Source: Peribacillus sp044761985 (GTDB lineage Bacteria; Bacillota; Bacilli; Bacillales; DSM-1321). Taken from it: DNA of 64,000 bases. The position numbers were made by a program, and so were the translations under genes. Location: contig NZ_JBIWDK010000007.1 in assembly GCF_044761985.1 (NCBI RefSeq), positions 62,001 through 126,000 of the forward strand, written 5' to 3'. A model generated the notes under the pieces. The model did no database searches and was not told the origin of the DNA. It was given only the letters and a program-made list of their open reading frames with translations. Numbering within the stretch: position 1 is the first letter of the stretch; the number at the start of each line of letters is the position of its first letter. Positions 28,578-37,034 of this stretch are shown in pieces.

Positions 28578-29345
28578 ATGCCTGTTATTCAATCAGTAGA
28601 TCGCGCTCTTCGCATTCTCGATTTGTTTGACGAACATACAACAGAATTGAAGATAACAGATATCAGTAATCAAATGGGACTTCACAAGAGTACCATCCAT
28701 TCTTTATTGAAAACGCTTTTAAATCATGGCTATATCAGCCAGAATCCTGAGAATGGGAAGTATGGATTGGGAATGAAGCTTTTTGAAAGAGGGAACTATG
28801 TCATACAGTCTTTGGACGTTAGAGATTTATCAAAAAAATACTTAATGGATTTATCGGCGAAAACCGGACAGACAACCCACTTGGTTATATTGGACGGAAA
28901 AGAAGGGGTATATATTGATAAAGTGGAAGGCCCAATGGCCGTTATTCTTTATTCAAAAATAGGAAAACGAATTCCACTTCACTGCTCCGCTGTCGGTAAA
29001 GCGTTAATCGCCTTTAAAGATCCGGAAGAAATTAAAAAAATTCTACATGAATATGTCTATTTAAAACAAACGGAGCTTACCATTACGGATGAATCTACAT
29101 TCATGCGTGAGCTTGAACAAGTTCGATCTCAAGGGTACGCCATCGATAACCAGGAAAATGAGCCTGGCGTTCGCTGTATTGCAGCGCCTATTCGAAATCA
29201 TGAGAATAAGGTTATTGCAGCGATTAGTCTTTCTACACTCGTTGGTCGCATAAATGATTCTCAGTTAGACATTTTCATCGAACAACTGAAACAGGCGGCC
29301 TTAGAATTATCAGAGCAAATGGGGAATGGGATACCAATTTCATAG
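28578..29345 (+). CDS. IclR-family regulator of the sugar-acid locus
   Basis: A 255-aa IclR protein. The N-terminal winged helix-turn-helix (residues 1-65) contains RALRILDLFDEH and LHKSTIHSLLKTLLNHGYI. The effector domain has HCSAVGKALIAF near 140 and the family's late GVRCIAAPIRN motif. ATG 28578 is 6 bp after GTAGGTGA; a GTG three codons earlier overlaps that ribosome site. It stands between the divergent dehydratase and the downstream FAH and dehydrogenase genes, and three matching palindromes lie in front of all three transcription units. It is therefore very likely the local regulator, with a keto-deoxy acid or the aldonate as effector. Confidence 0.9.
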   Translation: MPVIQSVDRALRILDLFDEHTTELKITDISNQMGLHKSTIHSLLKTLLNHGYISQNPENGKYGLGMKLFERGNYVIQSLDVRDLSKKYLMDLSAKTGQTTHLVILDGKEGVYIDKVEGPMAVILYSKIGKRIPLHCSAVGKALIAFKDPEEIKKILHEYVYLKQTELTITDESTFMRELEQVRSQGYAIDNQENEPGVRCIAAPIRNHENKVIAAISLSTLVGRINDSQLDIFIEQLKQAALELSEQMGNGIPIS

Positions 29346-29384
29346 AAGGTGGTTCCCTTCTCTTTTGTCTATATATAGAAACCG

Positions 29385-29403
29385 TGTTTTATATTATAAA
29401 ACA
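29385..29403. promoter_or_regulatory. Probable IclR operator 3 (FAH/dehydrogenase genes)
   Basis: TGTTTTATATTATAAAACA has 8-bp perfect arms (TGTTTTAT/ATAAAACA) and directly abuts the ribosome site of the FAH-family gene, so binding would block transcription of the catabolic genes. Confidence 0.8.
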
Positions 29404-29418
29404 AAAGGAGGCTATTTA

Positions 29419-30312
29419 ATGCGGATTATCCGATATATCAATGAGCACTCAAATGCAACGCTAGCAGCTGTAACCAATGGGGGAGAAGTATATCCCCTTC
29501 CTCAAGAAGGCTTGATTGAACTAATCCAACAGGCAAACGAACAACAAGTATCCCCACTCTCTTTCATAGAAAATTTCCTTTCTACATCAATGCCTATTCA
29601 ACAATCATTAGAAGATTTATCACTACTCGTTCCGATTGTAGCGGAAGAAGTATGGGCGTCTGGCGTTACATATGAGCGTAGCCGCGATGCCCGTAACTAT
29701 GAAGCGACAGATGGAAGGCTTGATGCCACTACTTTCTATGACAAGATCTATGAGGCGGAACGTCCGGAAATTTTCTTTAAGTCCACGGCTGCCCGTACAG
29801 TCGGCCCAGGGAAGGACGTTTATTTACGCAGTGACTCCAATTGGCAGATCCCCGAGCCAGAATTGGGCCTTGTCATCGACCGGGAAGGTGGCATTCTTGG
29901 ATATACGATTGGGAATGACATGAGCTGTCGTGACATTGAAGGAGAGAACCCTCTTTATCTCCCACAAGCGAAAATGTGGAAAAACTCCTGTTCCATCGGG
30001 CCAGCCATCCTCCTTGCCGAGTCCGTGAAAGATCCTTATGATTTCGACATCACCTGTAGAATCTACCGGAATGACGAGCTTAAAGTAGAGGGACAGGCGA
30101 ATACCAGCCAGTTAAAAAGAAAATATCATGAATTAGTCTCGTTCCTCATTCGCGACAATCAAATTTTTGACGGCACTGTATTGTTGACGGGAACGTGCAT
30201 CATTCCGGAAAATGACTTTACCTTATTGGATGGAGACCGGATTGAAATTGAAGTCTCTGGCATTGGTGTCTTGAAAAATAATGTAAAGCTGCCGAAGAAC
30301 ATTTTAGTCTGA
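29419..30312 (+). CDS. FAH-family 2-keto-3-deoxy-pentonate dehydratase (probable)
   Basis: A 297-aa protein of the fumarylacetoacetate hydrolase fold. Metal-site motifs are visible: the conserved PEPELGLVID segment near 155 and GYTIGNDMSCRDIEGENPLYLPQ near 175-195. Known relatives dehydrate 2-keto-3-deoxy-D-arabinonate or xylonate to 2-oxoglutarate semialdehyde, which fits the dehydratase upstream and the dehydrogenase downstream. AAAGGAGG lies 7 bp before ATG 29419. Other FAH proteins cleave acylpyruvates, so the pathway context decides the call. Confidence 0.75.
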   Translation: MRIIRYINEHSNATLAAVTNGGEVYPLPQEGLIELIQQANEQQVSPLSFIENFLSTSMPIQQSLEDLSLLVPIVAEEVWASGVTYERSRDARNYEATDGRLDATTFYDKIYEAERPEIFFKSTAARTVGPGKDVYLRSDSNWQIPEPELGLVIDREGGILGYTIGNDMSCRDIEGENPLYLPQAKMWKNSCSIGPAILLAESVKDPYDFDITCRIYRNDELKVEGQANTSQLKRKYHELVSFLIRDNQIFDGTVLLTGTCIIPENDFTLLDGDRIEIEVSGIGVLKNNVKLPKNILV

Positions 30313-30425
30313 GTAAAGCAGATGGTGTACTGATTTTGTAAAAAAACCTTATGCAATGATAATAAACTTACTATTCATTCAATTTGTTTCGCGATTAAAC
30401 CATTACAAGGAATATGGGGGTATAT

Positions 30426-31895
30426 ATGATGAACGTAAAAACGGATGAAAAAACGTATTTAAACTATATCAATGGTAAATGGGTATCGGCTTCTATTCAA
30501 AAGGTCGATACGAGTATCAATCCAGCCAATCGTCATGAAGTTGTCGGGTATGTTCAGCAGTCTGGGAAAGAAGACTTGGATGATGCGGTGCTTGCCGCGA
30601 AGAAAGCACAAGTGTATTGGAAGAAACTATCCGGTGCTGCCCGTGGGGAGTTTTTGTATAAGGCCGCGAATGCAATCGAGCGACGTATCGATGAAATTGC
30701 GGAAACGATGACGCGTGAAATGGGAAAAACGCTCCCCGAAGCGAAAGGGGAAACAGCTAGGGGTGTCGCCATCCTACGTTATTATGCAGGAGAGGGAATG
30801 AGGAAGGTGGGTGATGTGATTCCTCCATCGGATTCCGAAGCCCTGATGTTCACCACTCGTGTTCCCCTAGGAGTTGTAGGTGTGATCACGCCTTGGAATT
30901 TCCCAGTGGCCATCCCTATCTGGAAAATGGCGCCGGCACTCATCTATGGAAATGCGGTTATTCTGAAACCAGCTCAAGAAGCGGCCGTAACCGCCGCCAA
31001 GGTAATAGAATGTTTTGACGAGGCAGGGCTTCCGGTAGGGACGGTCAATATGGTAACGGGACCGGGGTCTGTCATTGGTCAGGCGATTACCGATCACCCG
31101 GATATCCATGCGGTTACATTCACGGGATCTGATTCGGTCGGTAAAACGATTGGACTGGGGGCTTTCAAGCGTGGTGCCAAATATCAGTTGGAAATGGGCG
31201 GGAAGAACCCGGTCATCGTGGCCAATGACGCCGATTTAACACAGGCCGTAGAAGCAACGATTAGCGGAGGTCTCCGTTCCACAGGTCAGAAATGTACGGC
31301 CACAAGCCGGGTAATCGTCCAAAGTGAAGTGTATGAGGCGTTTAAAGATAAACTGATCGAGAAGATAAAGGAAATAAAAATTGGCAATGGCTTGAATGAA
31401 GATGTATGGATGGGTCCATGTGCAAGTGAGAATCAGCTTAATACAGCCCTATCCTACGTTAGGAAAGGAATCGAAGAAGGCGCAACATTGATTCATGGTG
31501 GTAAACGGATAGAGGATGGGGAATTAGCCGATGGATTCTTTATGGAACCCGCTGTCTTCGAAAACGTTAGTAACAGCATGACGATTGCCCAAGAGGAAAT
31601 CTTCGGACCCGTGCTTGCCCTGATTAAAGTGGAGACGTTGGAAGAAGCAGTACACATTGCAAACGACGTGAAGTTTGGGCTAAGTGCTTCTATTTTCACC
31701 AAAAATATCGGTCACATGCTTTCCTTCATTAATGAGATGGATGCTGGTCTCGTACGGATTAACGCCGAATCAGCTGGAGTTGAACTACAAGCCCCATTCG
31801 GGGGGATGAAACAATCCAGTTCCCATTCCCGTGAGCAGGGGGAAGCGGCAAAAGAGTTTTACACGTCTATTAAGACCGTATTCGTAAAGGCATGA
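30426..31895 (+). CDS. 2-oxoglutarate semialdehyde dehydrogenase (aldehyde dehydrogenase family)
   Basis: A 489-aa NAD(P)-dependent aldehyde dehydrogenase that would oxidise 2-oxoglutarate semialdehyde to 2-oxoglutarate, the last Weimberg step. Motifs in order: VITPWNFPVAIPIWKMAPAL near 155, cofactor loop FTGSDSVGKTIG near 232, ELGGK-type LEMGGKNPVIV near 253, and catalytic cysteine in STGQKCTATSR near 287. GGGGG lies 5 bp upstream of this ATG; the next codon is also ATG and an upstream ATG at 30414 is less well spaced. Family relatives include succinate and other semialdehyde dehydrogenases; the substrate is inferred from its neighbours. Confidence 0.82.
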   Translation: MMNVKTDEKTYLNYINGKWVSASIQKVDTSINPANRHEVVGYVQQSGKEDLDDAVLAAKKAQVYWKKLSGAARGEFLYKAANAIERRIDEIAETMTREMGKTLPEAKGETARGVAILRYYAGEGMRKVGDVIPPSDSEALMFTTRVPLGVVGVITPWNFPVAIPIWKMAPALIYGNAVILKPAQEAAVTAAKVIECFDEAGLPVGTVNMVTGPGSVIGQAITDHPDIHAVTFTGSDSVGKTIGLGAFKRGAKYQLEMGGKNPVIVANDADLTQAVEATISGGLRSTGQKCTATSRVIVQSEVYEAFKDKLIEKIKEIKIGNGLNEDVWMGPCASENQLNTALSYVRKGIEEGATLIHGGKRIEDGELADGFFMEPAVFENVSNSMTIAQEEIFGPVLALIKVETLEEAVHIANDVKFGLSASIFTKNIGHMLSFINEMDAGLVRINAESAGVELQAPFGGMKQSSSHSREQGEAAKEFYTSIKTVFVKA

Positions 31896-31954
31896 ATGAA
31901 AATAGGGTCTGATTAAATGAATGGATCCTCGAAATTCATAATTTCTTAGAAAGG

Positions 31955-32000
31955 GTAAGCCCCAAAAGTCAGACAATGACTTTTGGGCTTGCCTTTTTTT
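31955..32000 (+). terminator. Terminator of the pentonate operon
   Basis: AAGCCCCAAAAGTCA and TGACTTTTGGGCTT pair around a 5-nt loop, followed by seven T. Confidence 0.9.
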
Positions 32001-32007
32001 CGTTAGT

Positions 32008-32093
32008 CTATGTTAAAGGTAAGGGTTGATTTTTAGTAAGGTGGTATTGCTTGTGAAATGTTACACTTCAACTAACGGGGCAGGATAGCTGAA
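32008..32093 (+). repeat. Dispersed hairpin repeat, full-length copy 1
   Basis: An 86-bp unit starting CTATGTTAAAGGTAAGGG and ending in an imperfect hairpin TTCAACTAAC...GATAGCTGAA around GGGGCAG. The copy at 41684 is nearly identical over the whole length. It begins right after the operon terminator. Confidence 0.8.
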
Positions 32094-32324
32094 GACTGCT
32101 GTTTGACCTTCATTCAATAATTGGTCCATTATCTGGAATATAAAGGATTGTCTGAATTCTATAAGTTTGTAATAATTGGTGGTAAGCAAACTCTCCACTT
32201 TATTAGTTTGGTTAATTGCATTTATAGCTTCATTTTGATGTAAATTCATCATTATTTTTATATAAAGGTTAATTAATACAATCTTAAATGGGCGATAAAT
32301 ATGTTAATTGGAGGATAGTCAAAA

Positions 32325-33110
32325 ATGAAGAAATTAGTTAGTGTTCTTATTGCCTGTATTTTTGTTATTGCATTAGCGGGATGTGGTGGAAATTCGAATG
32401 AACATGAAGGTGAAGCAAAAACGCCGTCAGGTTCAAGTATCCAAGAAGGTAGAAATCACCAAGATGTTATTAATGATTTTGAAGAACAAGGTTTCACGAA
32501 TATTAAAACAGAAAAACTGGAGGATTTAATTACAGGGTGGCTAACAAAAGATGAAGAGGTTGAAGAAGTATCTGTTGGTGGCGATGTTGATTATTCTCCA
32601 GATGAATGGGTATCTTCGGATACAGAAGTCATTATTAAGTATCACACATTCAAAAAAGAAGAAACTGAGAGTGTAGCAGAATCTGAGGTAAAAGATAATT
32701 CAAGTGCGGAAAAGACGGAAGAAGAAATCTTAACAGTAGATAGCAACAAAGAATTAGCGGAAATACTTAGCACAAAAGACGAGTCTAGTCCTCTTTTTAA
32801 AGAATTTGCTCAGAAGTATGCTGGAAGAACCATTGAGTTTGATGGGAATACCGCTAATGTGAGTAAACACGGAAATAATGAAACAAGATTTAATTATTTA
32901 ATTTTTGCTGGAGATTATAGTACAACAACTTTCTCAGGACCTCAATTCCAATTTAAAGATGTTAATTATTATGATTTACATCTTACAGGAGATAATATCC
33001 CTGATCCTTTTGGAGTAGGTCTTAATATTCGTATCATTGCTACGGTTGGAGAATTTGATGAAAATACTGGTCTTTTTCTACTCAAACCAGTTTCTATCAA
33101 AATGAGATAA
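32325..33110 (+). CDS. Lipoprotein with PASTA-like and DUF4839-like regions
   Basis: A 261-aa predicted lipoprotein: signal MKKLVSVLIACIFVIALAGC with lipobox LAGC and acylated Cys20. Residues about 40-110 look like a PASTA/DUF-type segment (HQDVINDFEEQGFTNIKTEK, SVGGDVDYSPDEW). After an acidic linker, the C-terminal ~125 residues (KELAEILSTKDESSPLFKEF onward) match the DUF4839 type found in exported proteins of Bacillus. GGAGG lies about 9 bp before the ATG. Function is unknown; it acts at the outer face of the membrane. It is preceded by a dispersed repeat. Confidence 0.75.
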   Translation: MKKLVSVLIACIFVIALAGCGGNSNEHEGEAKTPSGSSIQEGRNHQDVINDFEEQGFTNIKTEKLEDLITGWLTKDEEVEEVSVGGDVDYSPDEWVSSDTEVIIKYHTFKKEETESVAESEVKDNSSAEKTEEEILTVDSNKELAEILSTKDESSPLFKEFAQKYAGRTIEFDGNTANVSKHGNNETRFNYLIFAGDYSTTTFSGPQFQFKDVNYYDLHLTGDNIPDPFGVGLNIRIIATVGEFDENTGLFLLKPVSIKMR

Positions 33111-33269
33111 ATATCTTTAACACGTAGCTTTATAGGTTAATAAGATATCATTTGAGTCAACTTTGGCATTCACTTTACAAAAATCTAAAGATATAGATAC
33201 TCACCTTCTGAAAAAAGAAGATGAATATTGTTATCTCTTTTCATTGTTTACATACCGTATTTCTTATAG

Positions 33270-33293
33270 AAATAACGGGGCAGATTAGTTGAA
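33270..33293 (+). repeat. Dispersed hairpin repeat, degenerate copy
   Basis: AATAACGGGGCAGATTAGTTG retains the GGGGCAG loop and right arm of the family. It lies about 40 bp before the next small gene. Confidence 0.55.
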
Positions 33294-33331
33294 TAAAAAA
33301 GCCAAAAACAATAAGACAGTAGGTGAATTCA

Positions 33332-33535
33332 ATGTATGTTAGAGCCTTTTTTATAAAGGGAAAATGGGAAATATTATTTTTTGCGTTATTATTTATAGCG
33401 GGATTTATTTCAAGTTTTATCTTTATTGGTGGGCCTGTTACCTATTCAGCTCCTTTTGGTGTGTTATGCGGATTTTTATTATTGCTTTTTATCGAGTACA
33501 GAAGGTTTAAAAAGACATTTACTACTCAAAGTTAA
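33332..33535 (+). CDS. Small membrane protein, 67 aa
   Basis: Two hydrophobic helices (ILFFALLFIAGFISSFIFIG and APFGVLCGFLLLLFI) with a basic C-terminus, so a small integral membrane protein of unknown role. ATG 33332 is preceded by GTAGGTG at 7 bp; an in-frame GTG at 33323 is part of that ribosome site. The stretch AGGTGAATTCAATG here recurs exactly in front of the acetyltransferase gene at 45611. Confidence 0.6.
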   Translation: MYVRAFFIKGKWEILFFALLFIAGFISSFIFIGGPVTYSAPFGVLCGFLLLLFIEYRRFKKTFTTQS

Positions 33536-33705
33536 GATAAAAAAATACTTCAATCAAAGCCTTGCTTAGTAAGAATCGGGATTTATACCTGTAATAAATA
33601 AAATGAGCTTGGAGATACATTTTCCTGCTCATTTTTTTGAGCATTATTAAATCACCATTACCTTTAACATAGCCTAAAAAATAAAAAGATTCCTGGGAGG
33701 TCCAG

Positions 33706-34164
33706 ATGAATATTGAGTTTAAGGTAATTGATCAATCAAATTATAACGAGTGCATAGAACTTCGCTTACATAAAGAACAGGAGAACTTTGTCGCCCCTAA
33801 TATTTTTTCATTAGTACAAAGTGCATATGAACCAGATCTATACCCATTAGGGGTTTATTGTGATAATAAAATGGTTGGTTTTATTTTATATGATTTTGAT
33901 TATGAACTTAACGGATGGTCAATGAGCAGATTTATGATTGATGTGAACGATCAAAACAAAGGAATAGGGAAAATGGTCATACAAAGGTTTATAGAGTTTT
34001 TTATTAATAAATATGGTCATGTACCACTTTATACAAGTGCTTCTGTCGATAATCAAATTGCAATTGCATTATATGAACAATTTGGTTTTGAAAGAAAAGA
34101 AGTAATAGAATATGAAGCGGGCGGAAGAAAACACAAAGACTTTAAAATGCTTGTACAACTTTAA
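33706..34164 (+). CDS. GNAT-family N-acetyltransferase
   Basis: A 152-aa single GNAT domain: the acetyl-CoA loop is DVNDQNKGIGKMVIQRFIEF near residue 85, preceded by strand MSRFMIDV and followed by LYTSASVDNQIAIALYEQFGF, the usual C-terminal part. It resembles diamine/spermidine acetyltransferases of Bacillus (BltD type), but the substrate cannot be read from sequence. TGGGAGG lies 8 bp before the ATG. It is monocistronic. Confidence 0.82.
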   Translation: MNIEFKVIDQSNYNECIELRLHKEQENFVAPNIFSLVQSAYEPDLYPLGVYCDNKMVGFILYDFDYELNGWSMSRFMIDVNDQNKGIGKMVIQRFIEFFINKYGHVPLYTSASVDNQIAIALYEQFGFERKEVIEYEAGGRKHKDFKMLVQL

Positions 34165-34245
34165 CGTTTTTTTAAGGGTAATAATGAGTAGAGGTAATCA
34201 AAGGTATAGAGGGGCTGTATAATCTTATTCCAGTGGATTTTCAAG

Positions 34246-34285
34246 AGGCAGAAATGTTGTTAAATCAACGTTTCTGCCTTTGTTT
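34246..34285 (+). terminator. Terminator after GNAT gene
   Basis: AGGCAGAAATGTTG pairs with CAACGTTTCTGCCT (one G-T pair) around a 6-nt loop, followed by TTGTTTT. Confidence 0.8.
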
Positions 34286-34341
34286 TACGATAAAAATCGT
34301 GTTAGGTTCAATGGACATTAAAACAAATGAGGTGCTTTTCT

Positions 34342-34833
34342 ATGAAACGAAGTTCGACACTCTTTTTGAAGGTGGCTGTGATTTTCATTGGCACTCCAGT
34401 TCTTGCTTTGTGCCTATTTGTGTTGCCTCAGATTGCGAATGAAGCCAATGAAGCAGCAAATCGAGGATGGGACTTGGCCTATGTGGTATATGGAATTCTA
34501 GTAGTGATGTATCTGTCAGTCATTCCATTCTACTTCGCTCTTTATCAATCGTTTACCCTTTTGCGTTATATTGACAAGAACCAAGCTTTCTCGGAGTTAT
34601 CTGTAAGAGCTCTAAAGAAAATCAAAAACTGTGCCCTCATAATCAGTGGTCTTTATGTAATCGGCTTACCATTTGTCTTTATCTTAGCGGAGAATGATGA
34701 TGCACCGGGTCTTATCCTAGTTGGAATGGTGATGATTTTTGCGCCGATGGTGATTGCTGTCTTTGCGGCTCTTCTTCAAAGACTTCTACAAGAGGCCATC
34801 GAGATAAAATCAGAGAACGACTTACTGAGGTGA
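34342..34833 (+). CDS. DUF2975 membrane protein
   Basis: A 163-aa protein with four membrane helices: LFLKVAVIFIGTPVLALCLF, LAYVVYGILVVMYLSVIPFY, ALIISGLYVIGLPFVFILA and ILVGMVMIFAPMVIAVFAALL. It matches the DUF2975 family (Bacillus YoaS type). The C-terminus ALLQRLLQEAIEIKSENDLL is typical. ATG 34342 is 8 bp after GAGGTG. In relatives the next gene is a small Xre-type regulator (YozG-like) starting a few bases later; here only its first codons remain. Confidence 0.8.
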   Translation: MKRSSTLFLKVAVIFIGTPVLALCLFVLPQIANEANEAANRGWDLAYVVYGILVVMYLSVIPFYFALYQSFTLLRYIDKNQAFSELSVRALKKIKNCALIISGLYVIGLPFVFILAENDDAPGLILVGMVMIFAPMVIAVFAALLQRLLQEAIEIKSENDLLR

Positions 34834-34838
34834 GTGAT

Positions 34839-34853
34839 GTGGCAATAATAAAT
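34839..34853 (+). pseudogene. Stub of a yozG-like Xre regulator gene
   Basis: GTG GCA ATA ATA AAT, five bases after the DUF2975 stop and behind GAGGTGA, reads MAIIN, the expected start of the YozG-like regulator that normally accompanies DUF2975 genes. At the sixth codon the sequence changes to a dispersed repeat. The call is from memory of the family's start and is tentative. Confidence 0.4.
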
Positions 34854-34880
34854 AGGCTCTTTTCTAAAAGATTGTTGCTA
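34854..34880 (+). repeat. Second dispersed repeat family, copy 1
   Basis: AGGCTCTTTTCTAAAAGATT followed by GTTGCTA. Related copies lie at 43498 (+) and 44757 (-). Confidence 0.6.
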
Positions 34881-34907
34881 TTGAATAAGGCCTTTTTAAT
34901 AAAAGGC

Positions 34908-34993
34908 GGTGTTAAAGATAAAGGTTGTTTTTCGTAAAGGTAATATTGTTTGTGAGACGTTATACTTTTAACTAACAAGGTAGGATAGTGAAA
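34908..34993 (+). repeat. Dispersed hairpin repeat, diverged full-length copy
   Basis: Aligns along its whole length with the copies at 32008 and 41684 (GTTAAAG, TTTTTCGTAA, TTGTTTGTGA, TTTTAACTAAC, GGATAGTGAAA) with scattered changes. It lies between the truncated regulator stub and the methyltransferase. Confidence 0.65.
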
Positions 34994-35064
34994 GGAGTAA
35001 TATGGAATTTATGGTATCATAAAGGTAATAATATTTTGGGATTACTTGGGAGGTTAAATGCAGG

Positions 35065-35724
35065 GTGCCAAAAATGAAACAAAATATATGGGAGAAAGAA
35101 TATAAAAATGTCGATATTTTATGGGGATTCAATCCTAATAGTATCTTATCTCAATATGTTGAGTTGCTTCCTGAAAACGGAGAGGTTTTAGACTTAGGTA
35201 TGGGAGAAGGACGGAATGCCCTTTTTTTCGCTAAAAAGGGATTTGCTGTTGAGGGTATCGATATTTCTGAAACAGCAGTAGAACGTTGTTTGGAACTTTC
35301 GAAAGAGCAAAATCTGAATATTAACGCTAAAGTTCAAGATATTACTTCTTTTGAGATTGAACCAAATAAATATTCTTTAATTATACTTTCTAATGTACTT
35401 AATTTTTTTCCTGATAAGGATATTAAAATTATTATCGAAAAGGTGAAAAATGGGCTGATTAAAAATGGGTTGGTATATATTAATGCCTTTGATGATAAAG
35501 AACCAGGTAGAAAAAAAGCTCTAGAGAAGTATGAGCAATTAGCAGAGCATACGTTTTATAATACAAGTTCAAATATGTTTCTTCATTATTTTACAAGAAG
35601 TGAGTTAGAAAGCTTTTTTACCGATTATAAAACGATAAGCTTGTCTCAGTCCTACTCTATGGACATTTCGCACGGTCATCCTCATTTCCATAGTACATTA
35701 GAAATAATGTCACAAAAGTCTTGA
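35065..35724 (+). CDS. Class I SAM-dependent methyltransferase
   Basis: A 219-aa TehB/UbiE-like methyltransferase. Motif I is EVLDLGMGEGRNALFFAKKG near residue 40, the acidic ribose-binding end of strand 2 is EGIDIS near 67, and motif IV is YSLIILSNVLNFF near 110. GTG 35065 is about 10 bp after GGGAGG; ATG 35074 is a possible but less well spaced start. The substrate is unknown; tellurite/thiol and small-molecule methylation are common in this group. The gene is flanked by repeats and an IS remnant. Confidence 0.8.
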   Translation: MPKMKQNIWEKEYKNVDILWGFNPNSILSQYVELLPENGEVLDLGMGEGRNALFFAKKGFAVEGIDISETAVERCLELSKEQNLNINAKVQDITSFEIEPNKYSLIILSNVLNFFPDKDIKIIIEKVKNGLIKNGLVYINAFDDKEPGRKKALEKYEQLAEHTFYNTSSNMFLHYFTRSELESFFTDYKTISLSQSYSMDISHGHPHFHSTLEIMSQKS

Positions 35725-35830
35725 AAAAGTTATCATTCTTCTAACACTAATAACTGTGTAGTTCTTGAAAAATGGCATCATTTGATGGCATTTAGAATGT
35801 AAAAAAGTATCCTTAATTCATTACCAGGAG

Positions 35831-36081
35831 CTAATCAGCATATTTTTCTTTAAAGAGATAGCGTTGGCGAGAGTGATATTTACCATTACGTTTAAAGGAC
35901 ATACTTCCGCAGTGAAGACAAGCTAATCCCTTTGAAAACCGTGTTTCCCGAACTTCTTCTACCATTTTTGATATATCGGATTTCGGTTCAGGGAACAAGT
36001 CTTGTTGAAGTGCTCTAAATAGCTCCAACTGCTCTTTTTTGTAAGGGAATTAAAGTCTTTATAAACATCGTGCCAAGCCAT
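35831..36081 (-). pseudogene. IS1595-family transposase, N-terminal remnant
   Basis: Leftward reading MAWHDVYKDFNSLTK, then a one-base loss in a run of A (36041-36046), then KEQLELFRALQQDLF and a zinc ribbon ACLHCGSMSFKRNGKYHSRQRYLF. This is the typical start of IS1595 transposases. Homology ends abruptly at about residue 78; the catalytic half is absent. A C-terminal half of the same family lies at 43590-44075. Both are dead. Confidence 0.75.
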
Positions 36082-36188
36082 CACCATTTAAAGGAAAAGG
36101 AGCGTAACAGAACTGTCGAGACTGCCATCCCGAAGACCTTTTGGAATGCTTCTGCCCCGCATCCCCCCATCTAAATTGAAAGGAAGCG

Positions 36189-36986
36189 TTAAAAGATAGT
36201 CGGTACCATTCCCCCATCCATACGGATTGGAGAACCTTTAAAGGAGGAGGCATAAGGACTACATACAAATGCAGTTAGTCGGCCTATTTCACTTGGCTTG
36301 ATAAATCGCTGTATTTCAGATTGGGGTAGGTTTGTAGTCATGAACTCTTTCTCCTTTTCTGAAAACGTCATATCTTCATCAGAGTAGATACCGTCAATGA
36401 TTTGCTGCACATTTTCTGAGAGTGATGGCCCCGGTAAGATTGTATTTACTGTAACTTCTGTTCCAATTGTTAATTTCGATAAGCTTTTTGACAAGGACAA
36501 TAGCATTGATTTTGTCATGCAATACTGTGGCATTTGTCCCGAAGGCATAATGGCTTCTTCACTCGCAATAAAGATAATGCGACCATCATTATTTTTCAGC
36601 ATTTTGGGTAAATAGAATTTAGATAACCCATTTGCAGCAAGAACGTTGGTGCGAAAGTATATTTCCCATACTTCATCGTCCACGTCCTCATAGTCCATCA
36701 CTTCATAAATACCCATACTGTTAACCAAAATATCAATAGTGGGATATTCCTTGAATAAAGCTTCTCTTTGTTGAATTTCCACAATATCTGCTGTAGCATT
36801 TCGAGGAAAGGTATTTGGGAAATCCGATTTGATTTCATTAACCGTACGCTCTACATCTTCAAAATTTCTTCCATTGATTAGTACATTCACGCCTTCTCTG
36901 GCCAGTTCTATGGCAATTGCTTTACCTATGCCCTTTGTTGATCCTGTAACTAGAGCTGTTTTGTTGTTTAATCCCATATCCATCAT
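36189..36986 (-). CDS. Short-chain dehydrogenase/reductase
   Basis: A 265-aa SDR. Cofactor motif TGSTKGIGKAIA at residues 15-26, LVNSMGIYE in place of NNAG near 86, catalytic serine in FIASEEA near 140, and YCMTKSM with Tyr and Lys near 155. The C-terminal FVCSPYASSFKGSPIRMDGG is typical of SDRs of the 3-oxoacyl-ACP reductase type. AAAGGGG lies upstream of ATG 36986. The substrate is unknown. It is on the same strand as, and 49 bp downstream of, the AraC-type gene, which may regulate it. Confidence 0.88.
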   Translation of the reverse strand: MMDMGLNNKTALVTGSTKGIGKAIAIELAREGVNVLINGRNFEDVERTVNEIKSDFPNTFPRNATADIVEIQQREALFKEYPTIDILVNSMGIYEVMDYEDVDDEVWEIYFRTNVLAANGLSKFYLPKMLKNNDGRIIFIASEEAIMPSGQMPQYCMTKSMLLSLSKSLSKLTIGTEVTVNTILPGPSLSENVQQIIDGIYSDEDMTFSEKEKEFMTTNLPQSEIQRFIKPSEIGRLTAFVCSPYASSFKGSPIRMDGGMVPTIF

Positions 36987-37034
36987 ACATTTCCCCTTTT
37001 TATATGAAAAAACTCACTATTAAGGCCCATCCAT

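Noticed and set aside
32061..32252. Leftward 63-codon frame beginning MMNLHQNEAINAINQ
   Set aside because: No ribosome site, and its last codons come from the dispersed hairpin repeat; at best a remnant.
35058..35105. ATG at 35058 as methyltransferase start
   Set aside because: It is in another frame and stops within 16 codons; GTG 35065 is in frame with the methyltransferase.
36059..36268. Leftward 69-codon frame overlapping the end of the SDR gene
   Set aside because: Out of frame with the well-supported SDR and without motif or ribosome site.
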